NCBI GenBank assembly: GCA_026120185.1
Contig: JANUWF010001719.1
Location: 372,001-436,000 of the forward strand
Direction: 5' to 3'
DNA: 64,000 nt
Source: Voacanga thouarsii
Lineage: Eukaryota; Streptophyta; Magnoliopsida; Gentianales; Apocynaceae
Positions 45,570 to 56,797 of the stretch are shown here, piece after piece. The notes under the pieces were generated by a model, which had not been told where the DNA came from, ran no database searches, and saw nothing but the letters and a program-made list of their open reading frames with translations. The translations under genes and the position numbers were made by a program. Within the stretch, counting starts at the first letter, position 1. The number at the start of each line of letters is the position of its first letter.

Positions 45570-46767
45570 AGCATTAGCAAGTGGGTAGGCTATCACAGTT
45601 TTGGGTTGTACCGGACCGGCCATTATGCGATGCGAGCTGGTCTCGTTCACACACGGGCCATGTCAGTCCAGACCCAGGGCTAGAAACCCTGGGCCCTACT
45701 CAGACCAACCCCTAAGACGACGGGCCTGGCGGGCTAGTACTGTGGGGCTTCCTTTGTGTTTTTTTTTTAATTCTAAATTCTAATGTATTTAGCTATTTTA
45801 ATTTTTTTTTACGTAAATAACATAGTTGTTTAAAATTATAAAAAATTTACCTTAAAATGGTGGGGGTTTGGCTTGAACACTTATCGATTTTATTAATCTA
45901 GCTTAGGAAAAAGACGTGAGAAACAAAGATAAACTAAGATGTAAACAAAGACAAGGAAAGAAAGAACATTAAACCAGCAATTAGCTTTGCAAAGAAGGAA
46001 AAGACATACATTAGATGCTGCATGGGTGTGCACAAACCCTTGCAGTTTGCAGAAGGAAAATTTATGTTTGGCACGACTTGTTGCATAGGTATGCAACATG
46101 TTGTGCAACTATACTGAAGTTCGAAGATATTAGAATATAAAGAACTAAGTAGGTTGGTTGGTCGTGCAAGGTGGCACAGCATGATGCATTACCGTGCCAC
46201 TAGCTGTGCAACTTGCCTAGAAAAGTTTTTTCCAAATTCTTTTTTTACATAACCTATGACTTTTAAATCCTTTTCTAATCAAGAGATTTTATGGTATGCG
46301 AAAATTCATTTCCCTTGCAAAATAAACACAAAAACAAATATAAGAAAGACTCAAGTAAGATACAAACATTTGATAGAATCAATTATTGATGACACAAAGA
46401 ACAAAAGGAAAGAAAAACTCCCGCAGTTAGCCATTCCTCTAAGTGTATGACCAATTTATGTATCTTGTGGTGCATCAATTATGGAAACTCAAATTTTGTT
46501 GAAGTATCTTCCGCGTGATGAACTACTTCTTCACAAATCATTGCCTCCTTGGGATTCAAATTTCGACACCTTGAAGTTATCTCCTTGTTCACCCCTTCTT
46601 ACCACCGATAAAATTCATACACCAAGATAAAACAACCTTCAAAGTAAACAAAAACAAAAGCTAAAAGTAAAAAAGAAAAACTTCAACATCAAAAGAACTC
46701 AACAAGCTTAACGGTTACAAGAATCATTCAAAGATGGAGAAAAAAGATAGAGTTCCCCGAAAACATT
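45570..46767 (-). other. Leader region of the minus-strand LTR element
   Basis: Lies between the env-like ORF and the LTR at 46768. 45600-45740 is unusually GC-rich (GGGCCTGGCGGGC). 46010-46215 has repeated GTGC words (GGTCGTGCAAGGTGGCACAGC) also found beyond the CACTA piece at 49893-50100. Near 46755 the minus strand reads TTTTCGGGGAACTC, resembling the end of the TGGCGCCGTTGCCGGGGAA start of Athila/Tat interiors. Confidence 0.4.
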
Positions 46768-47964
46768 GTTAAAAATTTGTTGTTGGAAATTTAGACATTC
46801 AAAATATGGGTCTTTTAAATGCAGTTGTCATACACTAACAAATTTTAAAAGCACTATCCCTTAGATATACGTAGTATAACAACAAGTAGGTTGTCAAGCC
46901 CACAAAGAACTTAAGAAAAGTATACTTTTATATTCTCTTCTTATCTTAATCTTATGAACAACTATTAAATACTTAACTTGAATAACTTCTTATGATGTCT
47001 TAAACATAAAATAAATGGGAAAACCCAAATAGGAAACTAACTAATTTAAAACATAAAAGAAATAGGAAACTAACAAAATAAGAAAATAAATCCAAGTCAA
47101 TTAGGAAGTGAACTTGTCTTAAGAAAATGATTTGAGATCAAATTAGAAAACTTTTCATAGATTGAATTATTTTAGAGCAATTAGTTTTAGAACTCTATCT
47201 TAGCACCTAAAGTCTTATCCTTTTAAAAGTGGATTAACCCCTATTTAGAGCCTAAGTTAAAATCCCTAATTCAATTATTAACCTAAGCTATTTAATTAAC
47301 CCTTTAATACTTGACTTAATTAATGTCTTAAATCAAAAAACAAATTAATAAGCATAGAATCACCAATATCAAGATACACATAACCAAAAGTTACAATCAT
47401 GCATATTGAATCATGCAATTCCCTACCAACTTAATTAAGCCAAAAGTTGCAACCTAATTAAGCTAATAGATACCACTAGATAATAAACATAAAGATCAAT
47501 TATCTTTAATCAATTACCCTAGTTATACAATCATGCATGTATAATATGTTGATCAAACATAGAAAACTCAACACAATTGATAATAAAAAGATATCCAAAA
47601 TTGCACAAATATTTAAAAAACATTCTTAATGGTATCAAAGATAAAATTTTTGTTCAACAATCTCAAATTTTCAAAATAAAATACTTAAAACAAGACTTAG
47701 AACAAGGTAGAAACTAATTGTCTTGAATATAAAAATATAACACAATCGGAAACAAGAAAGAAATAAGAGAAAGTGTGAATGATAAAACTTAGTAAGTTCC
47801 CAATCTCAAATTTTTCTTGTCTTCAGACTCTTTTCCTCATTGAAAGCCTTTTTTTGATGCTTCCTTATTCAAAATGGTGAAAAAAATTATGTATTATGAG
47901 AACGTCCAAAGCCTCTTTATAAAGCCCCCAAATTGTCCTAAAATTGATTTGCTAAACCGCCTTG

Positions 47965-49891
47965 GAATTGAATTTGCGACGGAATAGCGACGAGAGTAAA
48001 AAATTCGAGAATAAATTTAATTTTTTTAAGGGCCGTCGCTAATCCATCGGTCTGTTGCTATTACCAACGGATTAGCGACGGACATTTAGCCGTCGCTAAT
48101 TAGAGATGGATTTGCAACAGGTCTATTTTTAATTATTCATTAGTACTAATTAAATTGAAAGTCGTTGCAAATTAGCAATGGCCTTTTTTAATATTTAATT
48201 AACACTAAAAAAACTAAAGTGCCATTCAAAATCCGTTGCTAATTAGCGAGGGATTTGTGATGGCCATCTAAAATATAAAAATAAATTTATTTTTTAAAAT
48301 TTAAAAAAATAAGCCATCGTAAATCCATTGCTAATTAGCGATGAATTTGCGATAGCCTTCTAAATTTTAAAAATAAATTTATTTTAAAATTTAAAAAAAA
48401 ATAAGTCATCGCAAATTCCTCATTAATTAGCAACGGATTTACGATGGCTTTTTTTTAAAATTAAAAAAAATTACTTTTATATTTTGGATGGCCGTCACAA
48501 ATCCCTCACTAATTAACAACGGATTTGCAACGACTTTTTTTTTAAATTTAAAAAAATTATTTTTATATTTTGGATGATCGTCGCAAATCCGTAATAGGCC
48601 TTTCAAATTTTAAAAATAAATTTATTTTTTAAAATTTGAAAAAATTTACCGTCACAAATTCCTCGTTAATTAACAATGGATTTGCGACGGCTTATTTTTT
48701 TAATTTTAAAAAAAAATATTTTTATATTTTGAATGAGTAAGGGATTTGTGACAACCTTCTAAATTTTAAAAATAAATTTATTTTTTAATTTTAAAAAAAT
48801 ATGCAGTCACAAATTTTTCACTAATTAGCCACGAATTTGCGACGACTCTTTTTTTCAAATTTAAAAAAATAAATTTATTTTTAAATTTTGGATGGTTGTC
48901 GCAAAGCCCTCACTAATTAGTAACGGATTTGCGACGGCCTTTCAAATATTGAAAATAAATTTATTTTTTAAATTTAAAAAAAATGAGTCAACACAAATCC
49001 CTCGCTAATTAGCTATGGATTTGTGGCCGTCACAAATATGTTGCTAATTAGCAATGGATTTGCAATAATTCATTTTTTCAATTTAAAAAAAAAATATCTT
49101 TAAATTTTGGAGAGTCGTTGCTAGCCTTCCAAAATTTGAAAATAAATTTATTTTTAAAATTTAAAAAATGAGTCGTCGCAAATTTCTCGCTAATTAGTTA
49201 CGAATTTGCAACGGAAAATTAGTTCGTCGCAAATCCCTTGCAACTCCGTTGCTATTTCACAAAAAAAACACACTATATAATTAATATATCATACAATAAA
49301 TCACAAGAACACTAATAATTTAGTGGTGGAACACGTGTTCCCCATAACAAGGACGTGGATTTGAGCCCCGCGTTTGACATAATCTTATAATATTCTCGTC
49401 GAGTTAGGCGGATGGGCCGATCGGGGCGGGTTCAGTTAGCCAGCTCGGTGAGCCAATTAATTATTTTTTAAAATAAAAATTTTATGCCGTCGCAAATCTA
49501 TCGCTAAATTAATTAATTTTTTATAAATAATTTTTTTTACCATAGCAAATCCGTTGCTAAATTAATTGTTTTTTTAAAAAATAAAAAAATTTTACCGTCC
49601 CAAATCCGTTGCTAAATTAATTGGTTTTTAAAAAAAACAAAATTGTTTACCATGACAAATCCGTCGTTAAATTAATTAAATTTTTAAATAGATATTCTTT
49701 ACCGTCGCAAATTCATCGCTACGTTAATTATAAACTTAATTATAGTGTCATCAATTAAATGGTCGCCGCAAATCCGTCGCTTTTCATTCCATCTCAAAAT
49801 GCGACACACGTTTTAGCGACGATCGTAATCCGTAGCTAAACTTGATTAACTACGAATTCGACTATCACTAATTTGGTTTTTTCTTGTAGTG
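47965..49891. mobile_element. CACTA-type non-autonomous element with palindromic subterminal array
   Basis: The right end is TTTTTTCTTGTAGTG (49877-49891), the complement of the CACTACAAGAAAAAA terminus of plant CACTA elements. Inside are more than ten copies of CCGTCGCAAATCC(C/G)TCGCTAATTAGC(G/A)ACGGATTTGCGACGG-like palindromes in short form, spaced about 90-150 bp and separated by AAATTTAAAAAAATAAATTTATTTT-type AT blocks. Such repeats are subterminal transposase-binding sites in En/Spm elements. No transposase is present and the left CACTA end is not seen, so it may be truncated. Confidence 0.7.
49321..49372 (+). repeat. tRNA-like segment (possible SINE head)
   Basis: TAGTGGTGGAACACGTG resembles a tRNA D-arm/A-box and CGTGGATTTGAGCCCCGCG resembles a T-arm/B-box (a 4-bp CGTG..CGCG-type stem around GGATTTGAGCC). 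Between them CCCATAAC could be a CAU anticodon loop. The acceptor stem is missing. Not a functional tRNA. Confidence 0.35.
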
Positions 49892-50386
49892 GTCGTGCCA
49901 CCATCTGGATGTAATTTTTTCGGTTCTAGAATAGGCACATGCACAGCCATGCAGTCTTGCACACCCTATAGCACTGTCGTGCATCTGGTCGTGCAATTTG
50001 TAGACATTCGATTTTCACAACTTCGAAGAGTACTTCAAATCCTTTGTTCAGCACAATTTGTAGTATGGTCATGTCACATATTGTGCAAGGCTCTTAGAAC
50101 TCTTGCTTTGTTCTTGTACGGATTGATGTGTAGCCATGCATTATCCTATGAACATGTATTGAAATACCTTAAAAACTTATTTGAATCACGTTTTAAGACC
50201 TCCTAGTCATCCTTGTATGAAAGTACATCATTTAAGTCCATGTTTCACTCATTTTTACCAAAGTAACCTAGAATTACTCAAGAGCACAAAATGAGTAGAA
50301 ACTGTTCAATAACACATAAAAAAGTACATAAAAGCTAAGAAAAATAGTTATAAAAATATAATATTTTCACGCCTAACAAATATCGC

Positions 50387-52312
50387 TACGCTTAACTTTT
50401 TGCACGTTCTTGGGTAAATAATTTTTTAAAAAGATTTAAAAAATTAATTTCAATTTTCAAAAAGTATGGTGGATATGGCATCTTTTTCTTTCACATGAAA
50501 AATAACTTAACATTTACTCAATCACCTTTCATGGATCAAAACATATAAATAATGCAAATCATATAAGTTAATAATATATAACCAATTCAAATCTTTGTAC
50601 TTTGTACTTCTCTAAACTACTACAAATTAGGTAGCAAATTAGAATTTCTGTTTTCTCTCAAGGTAATACAACTAGAATGGGCACTTGCATCTCTTTTTTT
50701 CTTGTTTTACTGAACACATTTTTTTTTTTCAAGAAATATAGAATGCAAATAGAGATTTTGTTTTTCTCTCATTCTTTTATTCACTCTTTTCTTCTTCAAC
50801 TCACTTGTGTATTTTTTTTTTTTTTCTTCTCTTGATAGATGCCATTAAGGTATTGGAATGTATGCTCAAAATAATTTTTGTATTTTAAAAATTAATAAAA
50901 TATTTCATTCATTAATGGTTATTTACTTACATATATGTACACATTAAAATCTAAATATATTAATAAGTAATCTACATGATTGAGTCGTACTTTCACAGTA
51001 AGATGTAGATTATGGGCTATTAAAACACAAGTGAAAAATGTTCTTGATCGATTGATAAAGTTAGGCACTTCATCAAGGTTTAGATCATTACACTATGGTT
51101 TCTAACTAGGGAATTGATTACCATTAACCAGTAAGTAGTTTACTCACGCCAATAATGTAAACGTATTTGGAATACATAGAACCTAACCACGTGATAATAA
51201 TCTCTATAAAAGTACTAAAATAAAGATTAATTTATCATTGTTACTGTATAGACGAGTACGCTAGGACTTGAGTATAGGTTGGTGGTCTGGTGAAATTGGA
51301 CTTATACACTTTGATGTATGATGGGTAAGTTCTTATCATAAGGCTAATAACCTTGTACGTTAGGTGTATGATTCTAATTAATTAAGATAGACTTATACAA
51401 TAGAGTTTTTAGACTTTATTTAATGAAGACATCACGCCCTTATGATTGTTTGGGATAATCTAAATAATCCAGGACCCTAGGAAGCATGACTAAATATGTA
51501 TGCTTTTAGGTAGTTTCCTGAGATAAGTGAGTACATATTGAAAGTCATGGATTATCGTACTAGATATCAAAGGATGATATATATTATTAAGGAATGTGTT
51601 AGTATCATTTTTCTATCTCAATGATGAGTATTACGTGGAGGAATATTTTCGTTATTACACCTGTAGGTCGAAGACGCTACATTTTTAATATTATTTTTGG
51701 AGTTAATATTTTCATATGGTGATAAATAGAATATTTAAAATAATAAAATATAGTTATTTGTTGCAAGGATATTTTGATTGTTTTAGTAGCTAAGAATAAT
51801 ATGTCTTTTGGTCCCTAGAATAGCTCAAATATAAATGTATTTACTATATGGACTTATTGGGTGAAATTAATATTGGAAAACTTATTCTAAGAGTTAATTA
51901 TTTATTTATTTAGGTTAGAATAATTTATTTTATTAGTTTTAGGCTAATTAAGAAAATCTTGACTCACCAAGGTTTTAAGTGAGATGGCAAAGGGTTTTTG
52001 GAAACCCTAGGAGCCGCCATGCAAAAACAAAGAAAAGAAGGAAAAAACTAAAGATAGGACGGTGGTTGTGTTTGAATGTGATTTGAAAAGCTGTTGTTTT
52101 GTTTGAAGGCAATCAACAGTGGATTCTAGATGAACACGTGAAAACGAAAAAGGGTTAACCGATTTTTTTTGCTTTGCACCCAAAAATATACCATCGTTCT
52201 TCTTGTTGTCATGGACTTCGGATTTTCCTTCCAAGAAAATTTGCTCTCCCTAGTTCTTTCACTACTGGTTTTTCATTGTCACTTGAGTCACTAATAGGTA
52301 ATGAATTTTTTT

Positions 52313-52319
<7 letters not shown>
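50387..52319. other. Gene-free, retroelement-like non-coding DNA
   Basis: 50850-51900 has the look of long non-coding LTR DNA (GGAATGTATGCTCAAA start, ATTACGTGGAGGAATATTTTCGTTATTACACCTGTAGG) but no ends could be set. No gene is recognised. Confidence 0.4.

Positions 52320-52320
<1 letters not shown>

Positions 52321-52390
<70 letters not shown>
52321..52390. repeat. (ATT)n microsatellite, about 23 units
   Basis: Seventy bp of uninterrupted ATT repeats. Confidence 0.95.
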
Positions 52391-52392
<2 letters not shown>

Positions 52393-54712
52393 TGTCGTAT
52401 TTCAGATTAATTTCAAGGGGTTATTCAAGGCCGAAGACCATAGTCAAATGCACCTAGAGATGAGGCGTATATTTAAGGAGACTACGAATGTCATTGACCT
52501 CCTGAAATTGTAAATTGTCAAAACCTAGCATGATATATAATTCATTGTCATAATTTTTGATAATCTATATGATTTTGTGAGAGAATTATATCTTGCTAGC
52601 TGATTGTTTATTATTTAGTTTCTTCTATTAACTATTAATGAATCCCTTTAAGTTACGGTTGTTAGATACATTAAATTAATTCTTTTAACTCTTATATACA
52701 TTATTCAACTACTTGGTAAAGTTCATTGAATGATATCTAATTTTTACCCTTTATTAGAATCCTTTTGAGAGGATATATCATATTCATTATTTATTATTTT
52801 TCTATAGAAACTGATTGTTGTTTCACTATAGTAGAAACAATTTAAGGCCCTTTACAACTAGTGCCAGACTTGGTCAGAAAATATTTTGCAAACCATGAGT
52901 CTGAGCACCACTAGCAGGGCCATTGCAATGGGTGAGAGCATTGTTGGGCCGTTAGATAGGGCCAAGGTAGAAGAAGATGAATAGGATGCCAGACCTTTGC
53001 ACCAGACAGATGCTACTATGTCGTCCAATAGGGTTAGCATAGAGGAGGAAGAGGAAGAACCGCCTCCCAAACATGACAGACATTCCAAGACCTTCTAATA
53101 GGTTAGATAGTGAGGATGAAGAGGACGCCAGACTCTCAAGAACCCAGTAAGAACAGCCCCATTCTAGAGCTCCCTTGCTCCCGCAGAGTAAGACATCGAA
53201 GAGAGAACAAGAAAGGCATGCAGGGTTGGCTATCAGTAGCAGGACCTCACATCGCAAGAGTTTGAGGATTAGCGGGTGATATGGCATGGCAGTAGAAACA
53301 GCCAGCGAGTCGTAGTCATGGGAAGAGCATAAAGCAGCTAAACAGATAGAGATTGAGAAAACAATAAGGGTAGACCAATAGGCAACCCCTACTGTGCCTG
53401 TCAAGAGGAGCAGCTGGCATCATGGTCAGCAAACTGTTAATGTGCTGTGCAATCTCCCCTCACTTTTGAAAGCCCATTAGCAAAGAATGGCATCTACAGC
53501 AATACATTCTCCCTTGAGAAGGACGAAGAGGAGCAAAATGTTAGAATTTGAATGAGTTTATCAAGGCCGTTGATAGGAAGTTACTAGACGTTGAGAAAAA
53601 ACTAGCCACGTACAAGTGGGATCTGAGGCTTGAGCCAAGGTTGTTTCTAACTCAACTCTTGTAATTGATGTTAACTCTATATTCTACTACTATTGCATGT
53701 CAACCCAAGAACACTGACACAATTTTAGATATGTTTTTTAAAGCGAGGTTCTGGTTCGAATATTTGGCCACATGCTAAATCACAGTGATATTTCTTATTT
53801 TTATAAAAGAGAGCATACCGAGAAAGGTAATAAACTTATTGTTTGTACATTTACATGTCCCTTGTTGACTTTTATGGGTTTTATGAGGCCTGGGACTTAT
53901 TGTAATTTTCTTTTTATGTATGGCTAGGTGATGGCCTACTTTGTGGAGTTTTTCAACTGCACTGCATGTCACGAGGCACATGTTATACATATATTTAATA
54001 TTAAGATTATTGTAAGTGAATTGTTGTTTCTTTCTCATATTTGGACAATTTTCTTACTAACACGGACTTAAACTTTGTTTGTAGACATTGACCTAGATAG
54101 GATAATGTAGCCTAGTACTACGTGTAGTCCTATGGAGTGCTAACGAGAGCTGTTGCAAACCAAGAGTATGAACACTTATAGCATGACCTAAAGTTGCCTA
54201 TGTCTGCCAACTTCTGAAAATTTATGACTATGCCAATCCCTACCATCAATATTTCCCCTACCTAATATTTACTACCAAATTTATTAGATATATTTATGGG
54301 ATATTTGATGGATATTGTCTGAGGTTGAGTATTCGTTGGTTACCAGATTTGATATTGTTGTTGGATGTTTGGTGGATATTGATTAAGGATGAACGTTTGT
54401 TGGTTGCCGTGGATTTATAGCTATTGTTGTTGAATGATTTATATAGTTTTGTTTAATTTAGATTTTATAACGTACAAGTTTAAAATAAAGTATAGGTTTA
54501 GAGGTGTTGGAGTGGTGATTGGTATGTTGTTAATGTGCCAGAGTTATAGTGATAGATTATTGTCTGACTGTGTTTATGTCTTTTTGTTGGACATATCACA
54601 AGTTTGTATGTTGAATTCATATGTTTCCATTTCATGTTAACATCCTATTGGATTATGTTAATATCAAGTTGCTATTCTATTTATATGTTAGTATAGTGCC
54701 CTCCCGTTGCAG
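52391..54712. other. Decayed unassigned sequence, possibly retroelement gag on plus strand
   Basis: 52900-53560 (+) has Glu/Arg-rich broken frames (RVSIEEEEEEPPPKHDRH; RTRKACRVG) with many stops and higher GC than its flanks, like a decayed gag region; open frames on the minus strand there are shadows of these GAG/GAA runs. I recognise no domain. Confidence 0.3.
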
Positions 54713-55045
54713 ATTGATAACAGCCTATATGTTTGAGACCTGTGTTAATATGATTGTGTACAGCATTAATGTATTTGTGTCCCATATTCATGTATTTGTT
54801 TAATGCCATTTAGTAACCAATGCAGGTTGATAATAGTTCATATGCTTGAGATCTGTATTCATGTGGTTGTGTATAATGTTAATGTATTTGTGTCCCATGT
54901 CCATATATTTATTTGATGCCATCTAGTAACTAGTGCTGATTGATAATAGTCCACATGCTTGAGACATGCATTCATGTGGTTGTATACGGTGTTCATATAT
55001 TTATGACCCATTTGTGTATTATATTTATGTCTTTGTGTCACCTAT
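54713..55045 (+). repeat. Minisatellite, 3 units of about 113 bp
   Basis: Units start near 54713, 54828 and 54939 with GATTGATAA(C/T)AG(C/T)(C/T), then (T/C)ATGTTTGAGA, (T/C)ATGTGGTTGTGTA and AATGTATTTGTGTCCCAT. They share ATGTATTTGTGTC-CATGTTCATGTATTT with the minus strand of 41301-41600. Confidence 0.8.
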
Positions 55046-56177
55046 GGTTAAGTGGTTGGTATGACATGAGAAGAAAAAAGTTTAAAAAAAAAACTCTCGC
55101 CTTGTGTTCTTTTGGACAACGGATGTCTCATAACTGTTCTAGCATGGATAGTGCTCAATTTCTTGCGCATTTCTCTTCTATTAAGTGAATGAAATAAAAA
55201 TCTAAGATTGTGTACTGAGAACAATGGAAGTCAATCTTTGGACAAAAAAAAAAACTTCTTGATAAAGATAAGAATGAATTAATTAAATTAACCTAATTAT
55301 CGATTGGAAGATTTAGCTTCTAGTTGTGAAAATTATGTTGTTGGTGGCTGGCCGTCATGTAAGAGCATTAACACAAGTAAAATTATGCATTTAACAGAAG
55401 ACAAATAAACAAAAAAATGATTAGTATTCATAGCATTGACAGTAATGACTCCTACAACATTCAGGGGGGCAATGTTCAAGCTCTTAAAGTAGAATTGAAA
55501 ATAGGAAAGGCTGATGGTCAAACAGACCCATTTAACACTCCAATGCTAAAACTATAAAGTTAATCATTACAATAGCTTAATCATCTAGGTCGTAGAACAA
55601 TCCATTCCATCTAAGAAAAAAAAAAGAAAAAAGAATGCACCAATACTAGAAAGTTAAGTTATGGGCACACCTAAAAAAAAGAATATTAAGAATGATGCAA
55701 GCAGAAAATTATAACAGGTCCATACCATAACCACCTTTTGACAAGAAGATACCTATCAACCAGACATATCCTGAGGCATGCCTACCCACTCAGACAGAAG
55801 AACCTCTTATAGTGCAGTGTAGGTTGAAAAGTAAAAAATGGACTTCCATTGTCTTAAGAAGAGAGTCTATCTATTGTCCTTACAGACATTCAGCATTGCA
55901 CGTCGTAAAGTCTCTTTGCTAGTAGGTTGTTCTTCTCGAGGTATCGACTGAGTGCAAACTCATAGTCTACAAAATTGTGCAATGGTACGAAGGGAGCTAT
56001 CAGTGGTAGAATTAGTTTCATTATCATCTCAAATTCTGTGAGCAATTGCTTTTGTTCAACCATCTTCAATTCAAGCTCTTGTTCAATAACGATAAGAAAA
56101 TGTCAATGGGTTTTTGTAACGCAAGTCTTTGTGGTCATTGCGCTGATGCATTAACAGTTGCTTAGTGATGGTCTTGG
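55046..56177 (-). other. Unassigned stretch with a 65-codon open helix-like piece
   Basis: Minus strand near 56085-55895 reads VIEQELELKMVEQKQLLTEFEMIMKLILPLIAPF then DYEFALSRYLEKNNLLAKRLYDVQC, an unbroken amphipathic stretch. No family recognised. The rest is AT-rich without calls. Confidence 0.3.
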
Positions 56178-56797
56178 GGTAATAAATATCTCTGCTCTCA
56201 AGATTGGTAACAAGTTCCATTAATTTCTTTTGTTTTGCAGATTTTTTTCCTTGGCACCTTTGCTTTTGATGGTTCTATATCTAACTAGAAGTTGCCTTGT
56301 GCGAATTCAAAATAGGATATTGATATTTATAGCAATAGATAATGATCTTTGAGACCTCCAAAGGCTAACGAAAAATTTTTTACACTATTCACGGGCTTCA
56401 AGCCATCATAATGTACACAATCCCAATATCAATACTATTAACTTTCATACACAACAAAGAGACGTGGACGATCCCAATCTCTCGTGGGTAATAAATACTG
56501 CCACTCTCAAGATTGGTAACAGGTTCCATTGATTCTTTTTGTTTTACAAATTTTTTTTTCTTTGACACATTCGGGTTTGATGGTTCTATCTAATTAGAAG
56601 TTGCCTAGTGCAAATTCAAAATAAGATGTTGAAATTTATAATAATAGATAAGAATCTCTGGGAACCTCCAAAGGCCGAAGAAAATTTTTTTGTACAATTC
56701 GCGAGTTTCTAGCCATCATAATGTACAACAATCCCAATAGCAATGTTATTAGCTCTCATACATATCGGGGAGACATGGATGATCCCAATCCCTTGAC
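56178..56797. repeat. 309-bp tandem duplication
   Basis: 56178-56486 and 56487-56797 align throughout (GGTAATAAATA, CTCTCAAGATTGGTAAC, GATGGTTCTAT, AGAAGTTGCC, ACCTCCAAAGGC, AGCCATCATAATGTACA, ATCCCAATC) with scattered differences and small gaps, so the duplication is old. Confidence 0.88.

Larger units (their letters stand above)
46768..50386 (-). repeat. Candidate LTR (minus) interrupted by a CACTA-type array
   Basis: On the minus strand the start TGTTAGGCGTGAAAATATT (50386) and the end TTTTTAACA (46768) give TGTTA/TAACA termini. A TATA box (GGGGGCTTTATAAAGAGG) lies near 47925, and a Gly-free AT-rich U5 follows. The middle (about 47965-49891) is a foreign palindromic array. Without it the LTR would be about 1.7 kb. 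Boundaries are inferred. Confidence 0.45.

Noticed and set aside
47965..49880. CRISPR-like array from regularly spaced palindromes
   Set aside because: The units vary in length and sequence, spacers are AT-rich repeats, there are no cas genes, and the host is a plant; CACTA subterminal repeats explain it.
52952..53404. 150-codon minus-strand frame
   Set aside because: Ser/Leu-rich shadow of Glu-rich broken frames on the plus strand; no domain.
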